From positions 1,426,001 to 1,490,000 of the forward strand of contig NZ_JQCR01000003.1 of NCBI RefSeq assembly GCF_000757885.1: 64,000 nucleotides of DNA. The letters run 5' to 3'. The DNA is from Paenibacillus wynnii (GTDB taxonomy: Bacteria; Bacillota; Bacilli; Paenibacillales; Paenibacillaceae). Each line of letters begins with the position of its first letter. The stretch's first letter is position 1. Made by a program: the position numbers and the translations under genes. Of the stretch, positions 24,127 through 32,517 are shown in pieces. The notes beneath the pieces were generated by a model. That model saw only the letters and a list, made by a program, of their open reading frames with translations, was not told the origin of the DNA and ran no database searches.

Positions 24127-26196
24127 TTAATGTTTGCGCTTCAACATCACCAGTCCATTGACCGGCAGATTCAATACATGCGGAGCCTTAGTGCCGGTTC
24201 TCAAAACGCTGTAATCTTTGTCGTCCAGCTCCACAACCTGTTCCATATCACTGAAGTTCTGCACGAACAGATAATCATGCTCTCCGTCCGTCCGAAGCTG
24301 TACGGTTACGCCCGTTGGAAGACTCGTATCCAGTGTCCGGCGAATGCCAGCCTTTCTCGTAATCTCGGAGTACAACTCCACATAGAAAGAAGTATCCTTC
24401 ACCCGAGTGGCCAGATGGTACGCACGTCCCTCACCCAAGCGGTTCATGGTTAGCGCTGGACGCCCCGCATAGAAATCACTGCGGTAATGTGCAAGAGCCT
24501 CCGCACCTTCCAGATGAATCAGCTCCGCGATCTCATGAGCATCATAATCTCCGGTCAATTTAAGTGCATTACCGTCCTTCATCACCAGTCCGTTCAAATC
24601 ACGGCTGTGTAAGCCCTCTGTCTCCTCAGCCCAAATGCCAAGTGTTCTCCGCAACGGTCCCGGAAACCCGCCCAAATGACATAGATCCGTCTCACCGACA
24701 ACGCCAGACCAGTACGTCGCCAGGAAAGTTCCGCCCTGCTCGACATATTTCTCGATTCGTTTACCATTCTCTTCACTGATCAGATAAAGCATCGGAGCAA
24801 TAACCAGCTTGTAGGCGGATAGATCATCCTCAATCCCGATCATATCTACTGCAATCCCTTGCTCCCATAGTGCACGGTAATGCTGTAATACGGTCTCCTC
24901 ATAATGCAATCCGGAATTACGGATTCCTTGAGCATCCTTGATCGCCCAGCGATTATCCCAATCATAGATAATGGCTGTTTGTACCGGTGTAGAGGTTCCA
25001 ACGACTTCTGACAGCCCCGCCAGAGTCTTCCCTACCTCTGCGACATCCTTAAACACACGAGTCTCCTGGTGTCCGCTGTGGTCCACGACAGCGCCGTGGA
25101 ACTTCTCACTGGAGCCGCGGCTTTTACGCCACTGGAAATATTGCACCGAATCCGAGCCGTGCGCTACAGCCTGAATAGAGGACAGCATATGCATTCCGGG
25201 CCGCTTCAGCTTACTGACCGATTGCCAGTTCGTAAGTGAAGGAGTACTCTCCATGAGCAGGAAAGGTTTCTGCTTCAAGGTACGGAACAAATCATGATGC
25301 ATCGCAGTCCATGCCGCTAACCGGGCATTATCTCCATCGTCGGTATATCCCCATTCCGGGTAGGCATCCCAAGAAATCACATCTAGAATCTCTGCCAGCT
25401 TGCGGTAATCTATACCGTCTATGTTATGCATGTTAGTAGTCACAGGTAGTTCAGGATTGAAGCTGCGAACCGAATCAATTTCATGCTGACAGAAATTAAT
25501 GGTTCGTTCGCTGACAAATCTCCGCCAATCGAGATTCAAGCCGTGTACCTGATTCTCCCCATGGGGGGCCGGTGATTCAACCTGCTCCCATGAGGTGTAG
25601 GTGTGACTCCAGAACGTGGCCCACCAAGCATGGTTTAACTCGTCCAGGCTGTCATTATACTTATTCTTCAGCCAACCTCGGAATTCAGCCTGACATAGGT
25701 CACAGTGACAATCCCCGCCGAACTCATTAGAGATATGCCAGCCGATGACAGCAGGATGATGCGCGTAACGCTCAGCCAGCTTCCCATTAAGAATTGCTGT
25801 TTTTTCCCGGTATACGGGGGATGTGTAGCAGTGGTTATGACGAACCCCGTGCAGATTACGGACACGGTTGCGTTCAACTCTCAGCACCTCAGGATATCTC
25901 TCTGACATCCAGGCTGGACGCGCTCCGCTAGGAGTCGCCAAAAAGGCATAAATACCGTTCAATGCAAAAGAATCCAGTAATTGATCTAACCAACCAAAGG
26001 TAAAGACTCCCTCTTCCGGCTCAAGCGATACCCATGAAAAAATACCGACTGACATCACATTGCAGCCTGCAAGCTTCATCAGCCGCAGGTCCTCCTGAAG
26101 AACTTCAGGGTATCGAAACCATTGCTCGGGGTTATAATCAGCACCATGCAGCATAACTGGAGCCTTGCTGCTAATCGGTGGGAATTTAATACTCAT
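24127..26196 (-). CDS. Beta-galactosidase, glycoside hydrolase family 42
   Basis: A 689-residue retaining beta-galactosidase of GH42, cytoplasmic, length typical of the family. The (beta/alpha)8 domain begins with GADYNPEQW near residue 19. The acid/base Glu is in WHISNEFGG near residue 153 and the nucleophile Glu in LLMESTPS near residue 316. The zinc cysteine cluster CHCDLC near 163 is present. A glutamine-amidotransferase-like trimerisation domain (about 400-600) and a small C-terminal beta domain follow. Substrate is probably a plant galactan or arabinogalactan oligosaccharide rather than lactose, by family habit. It is divergent from an AraC regulator. Confidence 0.95.
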   Translation of the reverse strand: MSIKFPPISSKAPVMLHGADYNPEQWFRYPEVLQEDLRLMKLAGCNVMSVGIFSWVSLEPEEGVFTFGWLDQLLDSFALNGIYAFLATPSGARPAWMSERYPEVLRVERNRVRNLHGVRHNHCYTSPVYREKTAILNGKLAERYAHHPAVIGWHISNEFGGDCHCDLCQAEFRGWLKNKYNDSLDELNHAWWATFWSHTYTSWEQVESPAPHGENQVHGLNLDWRRFVSERTINFCQHEIDSVRSFNPELPVTTNMHNIDGIDYRKLAEILDVISWDAYPEWGYTDDGDNARLAAWTAMHHDLFRTLKQKPFLLMESTPSLTNWQSVSKLKRPGMHMLSSIQAVAHGSDSVQYFQWRKSRGSSEKFHGAVVDHSGHQETRVFKDVAEVGKTLAGLSEVVGTSTPVQTAIIYDWDNRWAIKDAQGIRNSGLHYEETVLQHYRALWEQGIAVDMIGIEDDLSAYKLVIAPMLYLISEENGKRIEKYVEQGGTFLATYWSGVVGETDLCHLGGFPGPLRRTLGIWAEETEGLHSRDLNGLVMKDGNALKLTGDYDAHEIAELIHLEGAEALAHYRSDFYAGRPALTMNRLGEGRAYHLATRVKDTSFYVELYSEITRKAGIRRTLDTSLPTGVTVQLRTDGEHDYLFVQNFSDMEQVVELDDKDYSVLRTGTKAPHVLNLPVNGLVMLKRKH

Positions 26197-26372
26197 ATCT
26201 CATTCATCCTCTCATATCGTGACCATGTGAGAATGGGATTATTCTCTGATGAATACACAGAGAGCTCCCTGTCCATTTCATGAATCATCATTTATACTAT
26301 TTATAATATAAGATTTTTCATGTAATGAAGTAGGATGATATTAGCAACTGAATAGTACAAAATGAATATGAG

Positions 26373-27263
26373 GTGATAAACATTCTTCCCTTCTCCTTAA
26401 TTGAAATGCCTCGCAACCTTGATCGCTTTCCCTTATTCCCTTATTCCGTGGGGAGACATATCCAATATCATCACGTACGTCCAACCGGCTTTCCCTCGAA
26501 CCAGATTTTTCTGATTCGTAGTGGAATAGGTTTGTTCCGTGATCTGGAGAGCGGTACCGAAATAACGTTGGAACCGGGAATGGCCTTTGCTTTCCCACAG
26601 GACCGGGGTCATGAATACCATCCCCTCTCCCATGAACCCTGGCATGTGGCTTTTATTGGCTACCATGGAAGTCAGGCTCACCACTTTTTGGGAGACATCG
26701 GAAGGCAAACTTCTATCCCATTCCGTCCCGACCGTTTCGAAGAATGCTGGAAGGCCATCGGACAGATCTGGCAAACAGTGAACACGCAAACTGCCAATCG
26801 TCAGGATGAGCAATCCATGCAGGAGCTCTCAGTGACGCTGTACAGGCTGCTGTTAATGCTGCGCCAATCCGAATCCCATCATGGAGTTGTAGGCCGTCAA
26901 GAGTTCGAGACTGTTCGTAACGATGCCCTGCAAAAAGCTATCGGCCTCATTAATGAGCACTTTACCGAGCCGCTGCTAATCTCCAATCTTGCAGGTGCTG
27001 TCGGTTATTCCGTCCAGCACTTCCAGCGCCTGTTCCTGCAGGAATACGGTGTAACTCCACACCAATATCTACAGAATCTGCGCTTGCAGCGTGCGGTGCA
27101 AATGATTATGGAGGATGCAGAAATCCCCGTTCAGGACATTGCTCTTCATCTGGGGATGGAGACTAATTATTTCATACGGGTCTTCCGTAAGACTTACGGC
27201 TGTACGCCCGGTGTAATGAGAAGGCGGCTCCACCCATCTGAGGGCGGAACTCCGCAGGCTTAG
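26373..27263 (+). CDS. AraC family transcriptional regulator, probable galactosidase control
   Basis: A regulator of about 296 residues: N-terminal AraC-type ligand-binding beta-barrel (PTGFPSNQIFLIRSG..EPGMAFAFPQDRGHEYHP) and a C-terminal double helix-turn-helix (about residues 190-290; AVGYSVQHFQRLFLQEYGVTPHQYL and ALHLGMETNYFIRVFRKTYGCTPG). The start is uncertain. GTG at 26373 lies inside the GAGGTGAT ribosome site; ATT at 26382 is correctly spaced 6 bases after it; the next ATG (26406) has no ribosome site. It is divergent from the GH42 gene across a 176-base AT-rich region, so it is inferred to be its activator. Confidence 0.88.
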   Translation: MINILPFSLIEMPRNLDRFPLFPYSVGRHIQYHHVRPTGFPSNQIFLIRSGIGLFRDLESGTEITLEPGMAFAFPQDRGHEYHPLSHEPWHVAFIGYHGSQAHHFLGDIGRQTSIPFRPDRFEECWKAIGQIWQTVNTQTANRQDEQSMQELSVTLYRLLLMLRQSESHHGVVGRQEFETVRNDALQKAIGLINEHFTEPLLISNLAGAVGYSVQHFQRLFLQEYGVTPHQYLQNLRLQRAVQMIMEDAEIPVQDIALHLGMETNYFIRVFRKTYGCTPGVMRRRLHPSEGGTPQA

Positions 27264-27279
27264 GCTCAATACCTGCCCT

Positions 27280-28182
27280 TTAGCTACTTGCAGCCTCTGC
27301 TTCGGTTTTGGCTTCCGACATCAGCATCTGGATGAAATGCTGCAAGGGTTGGGAGATCCATTTCTTTGGATGGAGAAGAAGCTGCAGATCAAAGTGGATT
27401 TCGGGATGAACAAAGGGCAGCTCTATGAGATATCCCCGTGCAATCTCTTCTTGTGCAACAATTTTGGGCAGCAGCGCAATTCCAAGGCCATTCATCACGC
27501 AACGCTTGATCGCTTCCAAATTCGAGAGCTCAAAGCCAATACGGAAGATGATCCCATTCTCTTTTAACAAATTCTCAAATAAACTTCGATAAATGCAACT
27601 CTCCTCGGAAACAATGAACTCATAGTTATTAAGATCCTGCATAGTCACCATGTCCAACTTGGATAACGCGTGGTTCGCAGGAGCGATTAACACTAGCGGT
27701 TCCTCACGAATGATCCTCCGGTGCAGGAAAGAATCAGCGGTATTGCGGTCTAACATTAATCCGATATCTACTTCGCCCTCTTTTATTTTGGCAACTAGAT
27801 TAGCTTCCTTATCCGTCTGCAAATGTATATTCAGCCCCGGAAAACGAGTCCTCAACTGCTGTAAAAAAGGCGGCAAGTAAAAAGCAGCCAAAGAATCAAT
27901 CGTACCTATGGTTAAAGTACCCCCTATTTGCTGTGCGATCGTCTCCTTGGAACGGTCATATAAATCGAGTATCTCAACAAACAGCTTCAGAAGCTCTTCA
28001 CCAGGCGGTGTAAGGCGTAACTGGCGTCCATGCCTTTCAATTAACTTTACACCGTATTCCTTCTCTATTTTTTGGATCTGCATCGTTACACTGGACTGAG
28101 CATATCCCAGCTCTTCGGCTGCACGTGTAAAGCTCTGGCGTTTCGCAACCTCGCGGAAAGTTCGTAAGTAGGTTAAATCCAT
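27280..28182 (-). CDS. LysR family transcriptional regulator
   Basis: A 300-residue LysR-type regulator. The N-terminal winged helix-turn-helix (MDLTYLRTFREVAKRQSFTRAAEELGYAQSSVTMQI) covers residues 1-60 and a periplasmic-binding-like effector domain spans about 88-290. GGGGTGAG precedes the ATG. It is transcribed divergently from a dapA-like gene 118 bases away, the classical LysR arrangement, so it probably controls that gene. The ligand is unknown. The closest known groups by pattern are CbbR/CysL-like regulators. Confidence 0.92.
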   Translation of the reverse strand: MDLTYLRTFREVAKRQSFTRAAEELGYAQSSVTMQIQKIEKEYGVKLIERHGRQLRLTPPGEELLKLFVEILDLYDRSKETIAQQIGGTLTIGTIDSLAAFYLPPFLQQLRTRFPGLNIHLQTDKEANLVAKIKEGEVDIGLMLDRNTADSFLHRRIIREEPLVLIAPANHALSKLDMVTMQDLNNYEFIVSEESCIYRSLFENLLKENGIIFRIGFELSNLEAIKRCVMNGLGIALLPKIVAQEEIARGYLIELPFVHPEIHFDLQLLLHPKKWISQPLQHFIQMLMSEAKTEAEAASS

Positions 28183-28205
28183 ATTCTCACCCCAACATCA
28201 ATAAT

Positions 28206-28224
28206 AATGATGATACATATCATT
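28206..28224. promoter_or_regulatory. Candidate LysR-type operator
   Basis: AATGAT-N7-ATCATT dyad lies in the LysR/dapA-like intergenic region, about 25-45 bases from the LysR start, fitting a T-N11-A-like site. Assigned by position only. Confidence 0.35.
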
Positions 28225-28300
28225 TATTATAGATAACACCGATGCAATAATCCATGCTAAAGTAGCATTAAAGGAATTAAATACGTTGGAGGCCGATATT

Positions 28301-29197
28301 ATGCTTACAGAAAAACAGATTTGTGGAGTGTACGTCCCTGTGGTAACCCCGTTTAATGCTGCCGGTGAAGTTGACTTGGATTCGTATCAGCGATATGTCA
28401 AAAGCATTCTTAACAACAGCATTCAAGGTTTGGTCGTAAACGGAACAACTGGAGAATCACCAACTGTAAACATAAATGAGCTGCAGCTGCTGGTTAATGC
28501 TTCTCGTGAACTTCTACAATCATCCTCGGTTCCCCTGATAGTCGGCACAGGAACGAATGATACAAGATCGACTGTAACACGCACCGAGCTTGCCGCAAAC
28601 TTGGGGGCTGATGCCGTTCTTGTAGTGGTTCCCTATTACAGCCGCCCTTCACAAGAAGGTATCATTGCTCACTTCCGCAAGGCTGCAGAGGTAGGAATCC
28701 CCGTTATAGCTTATGATATCCCAGGTCGAACCGGTGTTGGCTTGACGGTGGATACAGCCCGTACCATTCTGGAAATGAATAACGTCGTAGGTTTAAAAGA
28801 CTGCTCCGGCAGCCCTAAACTAGTAACTGAGCTTACCCGTTATGGATCAAAACCCGTATTGTGCGGGGACGATATCAATTTTTTCGATATGCTGGGTCAC
28901 GGTGCCGCAGGAGGCATGCTCGCTTCGGCTAATGTTAAACCTGCTGAGTTCATCCAAATTTATGAGTACTTCAGATCAGGCCAATTGGATTTGGCTAAGC
29001 AAGCATTTGATAATCTCGTTCCACTAATCCGCCTATTGTTCAAGGAATCTAATCCTGCACCTATTAAATGGTTCCTCAGCCAAAGCGGCTCCATTACATC
29101 GGATACGCTGCGACTTCCCTTGACCTCCATAAGTCAATCCCTTCAGGAAGAGTTAGGATTACATTTACATCAGAATCCCTTGGCTTTAGAAGCCTAA
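28301..29197 (+). CDS. Dihydrodipicolinate synthase-like aldolase (second dapA-type gene)
   Basis: A 298-residue class I aldolase of the DapA/N-acetylneuraminate lyase family. It carries VNGTTGESPTV (substrate binding) near residue 43, the Tyr in YDIPGRTG near 135, the Schiff-base Lys in GLKDCSGS near 162 and GDDINFFDML near 190. The Arg of PGRTG favours a DHDPS-like substrate, but paralogues act on other keto acids. ATG at 28301 follows TTGGAGG by 8 bases. It is controlled separately from the asd-dapG-dapA operon (dapA at 54967-55845) through the divergent LysR gene, suggesting a distinct physiological role. Confidence 0.85.
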   Translation: MLTEKQICGVYVPVVTPFNAAGEVDLDSYQRYVKSILNNSIQGLVVNGTTGESPTVNINELQLLVNASRELLQSSSVPLIVGTGTNDTRSTVTRTELAANLGADAVLVVVPYYSRPSQEGIIAHFRKAAEVGIPVIAYDIPGRTGVGLTVDTARTILEMNNVVGLKDCSGSPKLVTELTRYGSKPVLCGDDINFFDMLGHGAAGGMLASANVKPAEFIQIYEYFRSGQLDLAKQAFDNLVPLIRLLFKESNPAPIKWFLSQSGSITSDTLRLPLTSISQSLQEELGLHLHQNPLALEA

Positions 29198-29256
29198 TCA
29201 TACAAGAAGAATCGGCTTTGCCGTCCTTACTGAAAACTTATACTTTCTGATATTTT

Positions 29257-29303
29257 AAAAAAGCCGCCGTACGCAGTCGAGGACTGTATACAGGCGGCTT
29301 TTG
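29257..29303. terminator. Bidirectional terminator
   Basis: AAAAAAGCCGCC and GGCGGCTTTT arms with an inner GTACGCAGTC / GACTGTATAC stem, between convergent dapA-like and NifU-N genes. Confidence 0.85.
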
Positions 29304-29332
29304 ATGTTTAAAGGGAAGTTCATGAATCTTTT

Positions 29333-29602
29333 TTAGGCGTAGACGGATTGAAAAGCAGCTTCCACTTGGGGTAGAATCGTATCCCACTCCGCATCCTCTA
29401 TTTTACTGACCGTCACGAAATCTTTGATCCCAAAAATATTATCAATACCCTCAATACCCAAAAGCGCGCTGGCTAAGGGATGCTCTGTGGCATCACCCTT
29501 CTTCAAAGAAGTACTTCTAGGACCCTCAAATATAGTCTGATTGGTACTGATCTTGATGGAGTTCGGATTGGGTGTCTCTTGAACGTTAATTTCTATAGCC
29601 AT
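29333..29602 (-). CDS. NifU N-terminal (Nfu-N) domain protein
   Basis: An 89-residue protein made only of the Nfu/NifU N-terminal-type domain, with VQETPNPNSIKI at the start and a central ASALLGIEGIDNIFGIKDFVTV. In larger proteins this domain precedes the iron-sulfur scaffold domain; the stand-alone form in Bacillales has no cysteine cluster and no proven function. Here no cysteine is present at all, so it cannot hold a cluster itself. AAGGAGTGA precedes the ATG. It forms a single-gene unit. Confidence 0.8.
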   Translation of the reverse strand: MAIEINVQETPNPNSIKISTNQTIFEGPRSTSLKKGDATEHPLASALLGIEGIDNIFGIKDFVTVSKIEDAEWDTILPQVEAAFQSVYA

Positions 29603-29690
29603 TACTTAATCACTCCTTTTGAGTGCTATTGTAGCACGGGGAAGCCCAGCCTTCCAAATCCACCCTCATACCTACTCCTACTGGGTAACG

Positions 29691-30155
29691 TTACTTTTGT
29701 ATCTTTTTCAATTGCATTTCATAAGTCCGTATGTAATCCTCCGGTGTTATCTTCCTGCACAATTCTGCTATTAGATCATATGGAATGTTATTCATATTCT
29801 TGAACCGCACACAACTCTTGCCCATATCAAGCTTTGTTGTCACATGCTTAGGATATTCTTCCTGAAACCATGTCAGGACCTCAGGGATCGAATACAACCC
29901 CATATGGTAAAGCGCTATAAAGTTCTTTTGGGAGGCTATGCTTAGAAAAGGGAGAGGGACCTTGGGATCCACATGATATCCTGAAGGATAAATTCGATGA
30001 GGAACGACATAACAAATCATTCCGTATTCTATGGTTTCCTCAAAACCGATAGGAAGGTTATCCTGAATAGTCTGCCTTAATTTCTCCAGTACTTCTCTTC
30101 TTTCTTGCGGTACTTGGCTCAAATATTCTTCAGGACTGTTACTCTCGTATTTCAC
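29691..30155 (-). CDS. DUF1801 family protein
   Basis: A 154-residue protein of the YdhG/DUF1801 type: N-terminal YLSQVPQERREVLEKLRQTI helix, central EETIEYGMICY and a C-terminal KSCVRFKNMNNIPYDLIAEL region. It is cytoplasmic; the biochemical function is not established for the family. GTG at 30155 follows GGAGGG by 6 bases. It is 22 bases downstream of the DUF3888 gene on the same strand, so co-transcription is possible. Confidence 0.8.
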   Translation of the reverse strand: MKYESNSPEEYLSQVPQERREVLEKLRQTIQDNLPIGFEETIEYGMICYVVPHRIYPSGYHVDPKVPLPFLSIASQKNFIALYHMGLYSIPEVLTWFQEEYPKHVTTKLDMGKSCVRFKNMNNIPYDLIAELCRKITPEDYIRTYEMQLKKIQK

Positions 30156-30177
30156 TCTTATCCCTCCATCATCTCTA

Positions 30178-30933
30178 CTATAAGGCCTGCATATACCATA
30201 GCAGCTCCGGCTTCATTTGCACACCCTGTTTTGAGACCTCACCCATTATCGACCATACCCCTGCTATTTTGACCACACGGATCACTACGTTCATACCGTC
30301 AGTTTTTTTATATACAATATACCCCTCATTGTTTCTAAGGAAAACCCAGGGGGCGGTTACATTCACATAGGCCCCTTTGACTCTAAGGCTATTGTTCATA
30401 ATGTTATCGCTAATGTCTAAAAGAGGTTTCATTTCCGCATTATGCTGCGCTTCTTGAAACAATAAACCATAATCATATTTACGGTAGTGCGTGAAGTCCA
30501 GCGCAAATGTCTTTTCTATATCCTGAAGGACCGTCTTTTTAAAAATCTTAATTTTCTCTTCCCACGCATCACCTTTATGATCATATGCAACCAATGTTGC
30601 TTTCCCTAGTTTAACCTCAAAGGTTAACAAATCTTGACCATAAGGAGGGTTATGAGCATGTTCGAATGTATCCAGCTTCACGTCTACGAAGTAGTGATAT
30701 TTGGTTTGATTCCCCCCTACGTGACGAACCTTCGTAATTTCCTCATTCATGTACTGCTTAGGCCGGCCATAGTATTCAGTAATCGCAGCATTCACATAAG
30801 GGTATAAGAGGGCAAAGAGGCTGCTTTTATGATCAGACTTGTCCGTGCTCACTGCACTGCAATAACCCGGCTGCTGAAATCCCCCAATTAGAAGGACTAA
30901 TGTTAAAAAGAGCTGTTTTCGAATAATCCCCAC
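30178..30933 (-). CDS. Secreted DUF3888 domain protein
   Basis: A protein of about 251 residues with an N-terminal signal peptide (IIRKQLFLTLVLLIGGF..CSA) and a DUF3888-like domain (LLYPYVNAAITEYYGRPKQY near residue 43, then a beta-rich half). DUF3888 proteins are exported Bacillales proteins of unknown function. The start is uncertain: the GTG at 30933 overlaps the AAGGAGGTG ribosome site itself, while two in-frame ATT codons lie 5 and 8 bases after AAGGAGG. The three-codon difference does not affect the signal peptide. Confidence 0.75.
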   Translation of the reverse strand: MGIIRKQLFLTLVLLIGGFQQPGYCSAVSTDKSDHKSSLFALLYPYVNAAITEYYGRPKQYMNEEITKVRHVGGNQTKYHYFVDVKLDTFEHAHNPPYGQDLLTFEVKLGKATLVAYDHKGDAWEEKIKIFKKTVLQDIEKTFALDFTHYRKYDYGLLFQEAQHNAEMKPLLDISDNIMNNSLRVKGAYVNVTAPWVFLRNNEGYIVYKKTDGMNVVIRVVKIAGVWSIMGEVSKQGVQMKPELLWYMQAL

Positions 30934-31000
30934 CTCCTTGTCCTATTCTCCCTCCCTCATGTATTAATATCCGCACCGCATGTCTAATTCTAGGAACGAC

Positions 31001-31030
31001 AAAAAAGAAGGAACTGTATCAGTCCTTCCC
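31001..31030 (-). terminator. Terminator of 104-residue gene
   Basis: GGAAGGACTGATACAGTTCCTTC hairpin with six T residues on the minus strand, 45 bases beyond the stop at 31074. Confidence 0.75.
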
Positions 31031-31073
31031 ATCCTGTATCTCTCTAGGTTAGTTACTGCCCCTGTAAAGGGAC

Positions 31074-31388
31074 TTATTCTTGCACAGTAACAATTTTAAA
31101 TACGTTGTCTAAGTTTCCACCGGCAAGTCTCTTCTTCAAAGGAACTTTAACATCACGGCCTAACTCTCTAAAAAAGATATCCACATCACATTTAACATTA
31201 CTTAATATGACTTTCAATGAGCCGTCAGCCACAATACCTTGGTTCGCATCCGCAGGCACAGCGACATCAACACTATACTTCTTAGTTAATGTGTTGGAGT
31301 ATCTGGTGAAGATTTCAATTAATTCCTCGTTCGAAAAATTCTCAATAGCTACTTTACCTTTTGGCGTAAAATTTAAGTTAATTTCCAA
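31074..31388 (-). CDS. Conserved-looking hypothetical protein, 104 residues
   Basis: Not recognised. It is a small soluble protein beginning EINLNFTPKGKVAIENFSNEELIEIFTRY, with alternating beta-strand patterns and a charged C-terminus (DNVFKIVTVQE). No cysteines in a metal-binding arrangement, signal or membrane segment are seen. TTG at 31388 is the start, with AAAAGGGG about 10 bases upstream. Its own terminator and clean codon pattern support a real gene. It stands alone; upstream (31389-31805) is AT-rich. Confidence 0.6.
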   Translation of the reverse strand: MEINLNFTPKGKVAIENFSNEELIEIFTRYSNTLTKKYSVDVAVPADANQGIVADGSLKVILSNVKCDVDIFFRELGRDVKVPLKKRLAGGNLDNVFKIVTVQE

Positions 31389-31648
31389 TGTCTTTATTCC
31401 CCTTTTCTTTTTTTAACCATTAATATGAGCGGATTGATTTGAATATGGTTCTCTAAACGAAAAGGTCCTTATTCTCTACCTTCTCTTATCATACTATAAT
31501 TGAAGGCTTAGTTACACCCGAAAGTCCAAATTAACAATAAAAGGAGTCCAATTTGCGCATTTATGCATAAAAAGGTATGGATATTTATTCCATCGCTTGT
31601 TATTTGTAGATTATTATAAGGAAATATGCCATGAGCCGTTCTATATAT

Positions 31649-31683
31649 AAGTATTATTAACCTCGACGGGACTGATAATACTT
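31649..31683. other. Gene-poor stretch with inverted repeat
   Basis: The 417 bases between the 104-residue gene and pduL (31389-31805) hold no convincing gene. The only structure seen is the inverted repeat AAGTATTAT / ATAATACTT (31649-31657 and 31675-31683). An 81-codon open frame across it lacks a ribosome site. Confidence 0.4.
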
Positions 31684-31805
31684 CTAGAGTTTTAAGAATA
31701 AAATCCCATCCGAATTGTAAAAAAAATGAAGCAACACAAAGCGAGGTTTTCACTTTGCATTGCCCATTTTTTCCTAAAACATCATTTATGGAGTTAAGTA
31801 AGTAA

Positions 31806-32378
31806 TTAGTCTAGAATCTCAGCGCTATCGCCATTGTTGGCACCTGCAGCATTAGCCTCATCGGTGTCAATATGCATATCCAGCGCAAAGCTGTCGGATA
31901 CACGTGCTAGGACGTTCTCCAATACGAGGCCGCGTTCGCCTCCAAGACGTACTTTAAGCATTTGCTTGTCGGAAATTCCCCAAGCCTCAGCTTCAGATGT
32001 ATGAAAGTGAATATGGCGGGCTGCAACAATAACACCTTTGTCCAATTCAACCTCACCTGCAGGACCCTTAAGCGTAATGCCTGGAGTTCCTTCTATGCTG
32101 CCGGATTCGCGAACGGGTGCTTTCACACCAAGACTGAATGCATCTGTGCGAGATACTTCCAGTTGTGATGCCGGGCGGGCAGGCCCAAGAATTCTTACTT
32201 TGTCGAATTTACCTTTGGTTCCGATTACTGCTACTTGCTCATTTGCTGCAAATTGTCCTGGTTGGGAAAGCGGTTTGAATTCAGTTAATTGGTAACCTGC
32301 TCCAAACAACACTTCCACATGCTCCTGCGTTAGGTGAATATGTCGGGCCGACACACCTACGGGTACAGTCTTGCTCAT
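31806..32378 (-). CDS. pduL: PduL-like phosphate propanoyltransferase
   Basis: A 190-residue phosphotransacylase that exchanges CoA for phosphate on propanoyl- or acetyl-CoA. Two PduL repeats are visible, each with the zinc-binding histidine motif: SARHIHLT near residue 9 and AARHIHFH near residue 118; the C-terminal MHIDTDEANAAG is typical. ATG at 32378 follows AAGGAGTGA by 7 bases; the frame stays open 45 bases upstream without support. No microcompartment shell genes and no acetate kinase are nearby, so it probably works in cytosolic acetyl-phosphate metabolism. Confidence 0.92.
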   Translation of the reverse strand: MSKTVPVGVSARHIHLTQEHVEVLFGAGYQLTEFKPLSQPGQFAANEQVAVIGTKGKFDKVRILGPARPASQLEVSRTDAFSLGVKAPVRESGSIEGTPGITLKGPAGEVELDKGVIVAARHIHFHTSEAEAWGISDKQMLKVRLGGERGLVLENVLARVSDSFALDMHIDTDEANAAGANNGDSAEILD

Positions 32379-32452
32379 TGTAAAGTCACTCCTTGTATTT
32401 TCTCTATTATCTGTACAAGCCACTGTACATTATACAACTTATTCCTTGAAAT

Positions 32453-32488
32453 TAAAAAGGAGCCTCATCACTTTAAGGCTCTTTTTTG
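32453..32488 (-). terminator. Terminator after M19 dipeptidase
   Basis: GAGCC...GGCTC hairpin with TTTTT on the minus strand and TTTTTT on the plus strand, between dipeptidase and pduL. Confidence 0.7.
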
Positions 32489-32517
32489 TGACATTTCGTA
32501 ATTTCGGAACCGATTTG

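Noticed and set aside
31508-31753. 81-codon minus-strand open frame in the gap upstream of pduL
   Set aside because: No ribosome site, hydrophobic composition driven by AT-rich DNA, and it spans an inverted repeat.
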